A stretch of 64,000 nucleotides of DNA from an uncultured bacterium. GTDB lineage: Bacteria > Myxococcota_A > Polyangia > Polyangiales > Houyiibacteriaceae. Below are positions 63,354 through 64,000 of this stretch, piece by piece. The stretch is taken from contig CALJDU010000013.1 in assembly GCA_938024995.1 (NCBI GenBank), positions 62,001 to 126,000 on the forward strand, given 5' to 3'. Both the position numbers and the translations under genes were made by a program. Every line of letters begins with the position of its first letter. Within the stretch, counting starts at the first letter, position 1. The notes under the pieces were generated by a model, which searched no databases, was not told the DNA's origin, and saw nothing but the letters and a program-made list of their open reading frames with translations.

Positions 63354-64000
63354 ATGAATAAGAACTTTCCTAGATTTCTGGCCATCTTGGCCCTGCTCGC
63401 GAGCGGACTTTGGTTCAGCAGCGCGGCGCAGGCACAGATGGACTTCAGCCTTGATGAAGGCGAAGAGCCCGTTGAAGACATTGGCGATGCCGCGGGTGAT
63501 GCCGCGGGCGACATGGTCGACGACATGGGGGACGCGGCCGGCGATACCGTCGACGAGGTTGTCGACGATGGCGGCGGAATGTCGTTCGGCACCGACGAAG
63601 CCGATGCGCCGGTCGAAGAAGGTGACGGCAGCGATGCCGCAGACTTCGGCGCTGGCGAAGGCGATGTGATCGGCGACCTCGTGGGCGAGCAGACCGCCGA
63701 CACCGGCCCTCGCGACGACGCGCCGCGTGGCACCGAGACCGTAGAGGAGATCTACGCGGTGCAGCAGGTTTACGCGCTTCGCTTGAACCGCGTGGAGCTC
63801 GCTCCCTCAGCGGCGTTCACGGTCAATGACCCGTTCGTCTCCCACCCGGCCATCGGCGTCGCCCTCAACTACTGGTGGACGAACGTCCTCGCGCTCGGCG
63901 TGAACTTCCTCTGGTACCAGTTCCAGGACGACCTCACGGGCACGGACCTCAACTTCTTTGTTCGTCGAAGCACCCGTCTCGCGATTCCGATCACGCAGTG
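63354..64000 (+). CDS. Outer-membrane beta-barrel protein, N-terminal part
   Basis: The frame runs off the window end after 215 complete codons. GAGGTG (63340-63345) lies eight bases before the ATG. Residues 1-28 are a signal peptide (MNKNFPRFLAILALLASG..., ending AQAQ). A strongly acidic, repetitive part follows (about 29-120; DAAGDAAGDMVDDMGDAAGD and DEADAPVEEGDG). From about 135 the sequence changes to beta-strand alternation, VEEIYAVQQVYALRLNRVEL, VALNYWWTNVLALGVNFLWY and LNFFVRR, typical of outer-membrane barrels of Myxococcota; the family also contains the gliding proteins GltA, GltB and GltH/CglE. Which one this is cannot be told from the fragment. Confidence 0.7.
   Translation, partial: MNKNFPRFLAILALLASGLWFSSAAQAQMDFSLDEGEEPVEDIGDAAGDAAGDMVDDMGDAAGDTVDEVVDDGGGMSFGTDEADAPVEEGDGSDAADFGAGEGDVIGDLVGEQTADTGPRDDAPRGTETVEEIYAVQQVYALRLNRVELAPSAAFTVNDPFVSHPAIGVALNYWWTNVLALGVNFLWYQFQDDLTGTDLNFFVRRSTRLAIPITQ

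Noticed and set aside
63245-63733. 162-residue minus-strand frame near the window end
   Set aside because: Ser/Pro-rich complement of the acidic repeat in the barrel gene, which has a signal peptide and ribosome binding site.

Overview
The window is high-GC bacterial chromosome. It looks like a member of the Myxococcota (delta-proteobacterial myxobacteria and relatives), possibly near the Sandaracinus/Polyangiales side; that placement is inference from gene content. The evidence is a cluster of adventurous-gliding (Glt) machinery genes, an MglA-type GTPase, an AgmX/PglI-type TonB-like protein, many FHA, TPR and HEAT proteins, and lipoproteins with Asp/Ala and Gly-rich tracts. I saw no rRNA, tRNA, CRISPR array, insertion sequence or prophage.

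Region 1 (1-20.4 kb) is an exopolysaccharide or capsule locus. After the 5' part of a secreted protein (1-456) comes a minus-strand operon of polysaccharide deacetylase, Wzx-like flippase and capsule-type glycosyltransferase (608-4359). A GT4 glycosyltransferase plus sulfotransferase pair (4490-6525) is followed by a second minus-strand set: NeuB, NeuC, a Gly-rich lipoprotein, a second sulfotransferase and a PH-domain protein (11686-6567). A plus-strand set carries a TviB/WbpO-type UDP-sugar dehydrogenase, a PglF/WbpM-type membrane dehydratase, a Wzy/ligase-TPR fusion and a Wzc-like tyrosine kinase (11974-20346). Together they predict a Wzx/Wzy-assembled surface polymer with uronic-acid, nonulosonic-acid and probably sulfated residues.

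Region 2 (20.4-35.9 kb) is mixed: an MBL-fold hydrolase and an MglA-like GTPase; a small lipoprotein and a membrane protein; a sulfatase-fold membrane protein with HEAT repeats downstream of greA and carB; two tandem paralogous FHA/cysteine-cluster proteins; tsaE; an M1 peptidase and a membrane protein.

Region 3 (35.9-57.0 kb, minus strand) is the most striking part. It holds a periplasmic TPR protein, GltD/AgmU-like, GltE/AglT-like lipoprotein, CglF/GltF-like, GltG-like (FHA, one membrane helix, TonB-like C-terminus), an extra TPR protein and a 3341-residue cytoplasmic TPR protein resembling GltI/AgmK. This is the order I recall for the Myxococcus xanthus glt cluster. Two hairpin terminators and two good sigma70-type promoters divide it into at least three transcription units. 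It predicts an envelope-spanning motility or surface-transport machine, for which the MglA-like GTPase and the surface polymer of region 1 are plausible partners.

Region 4 (57-64 kb) has a Cys-rich lipoprotein, YraN, a HAMP membrane protein and HEAT protein pair, a membrane protein with Ig-like and carboxypeptidase-regulatory-like domains, FtsY, and the start of an outer-membrane beta-barrel protein that runs off the window end.
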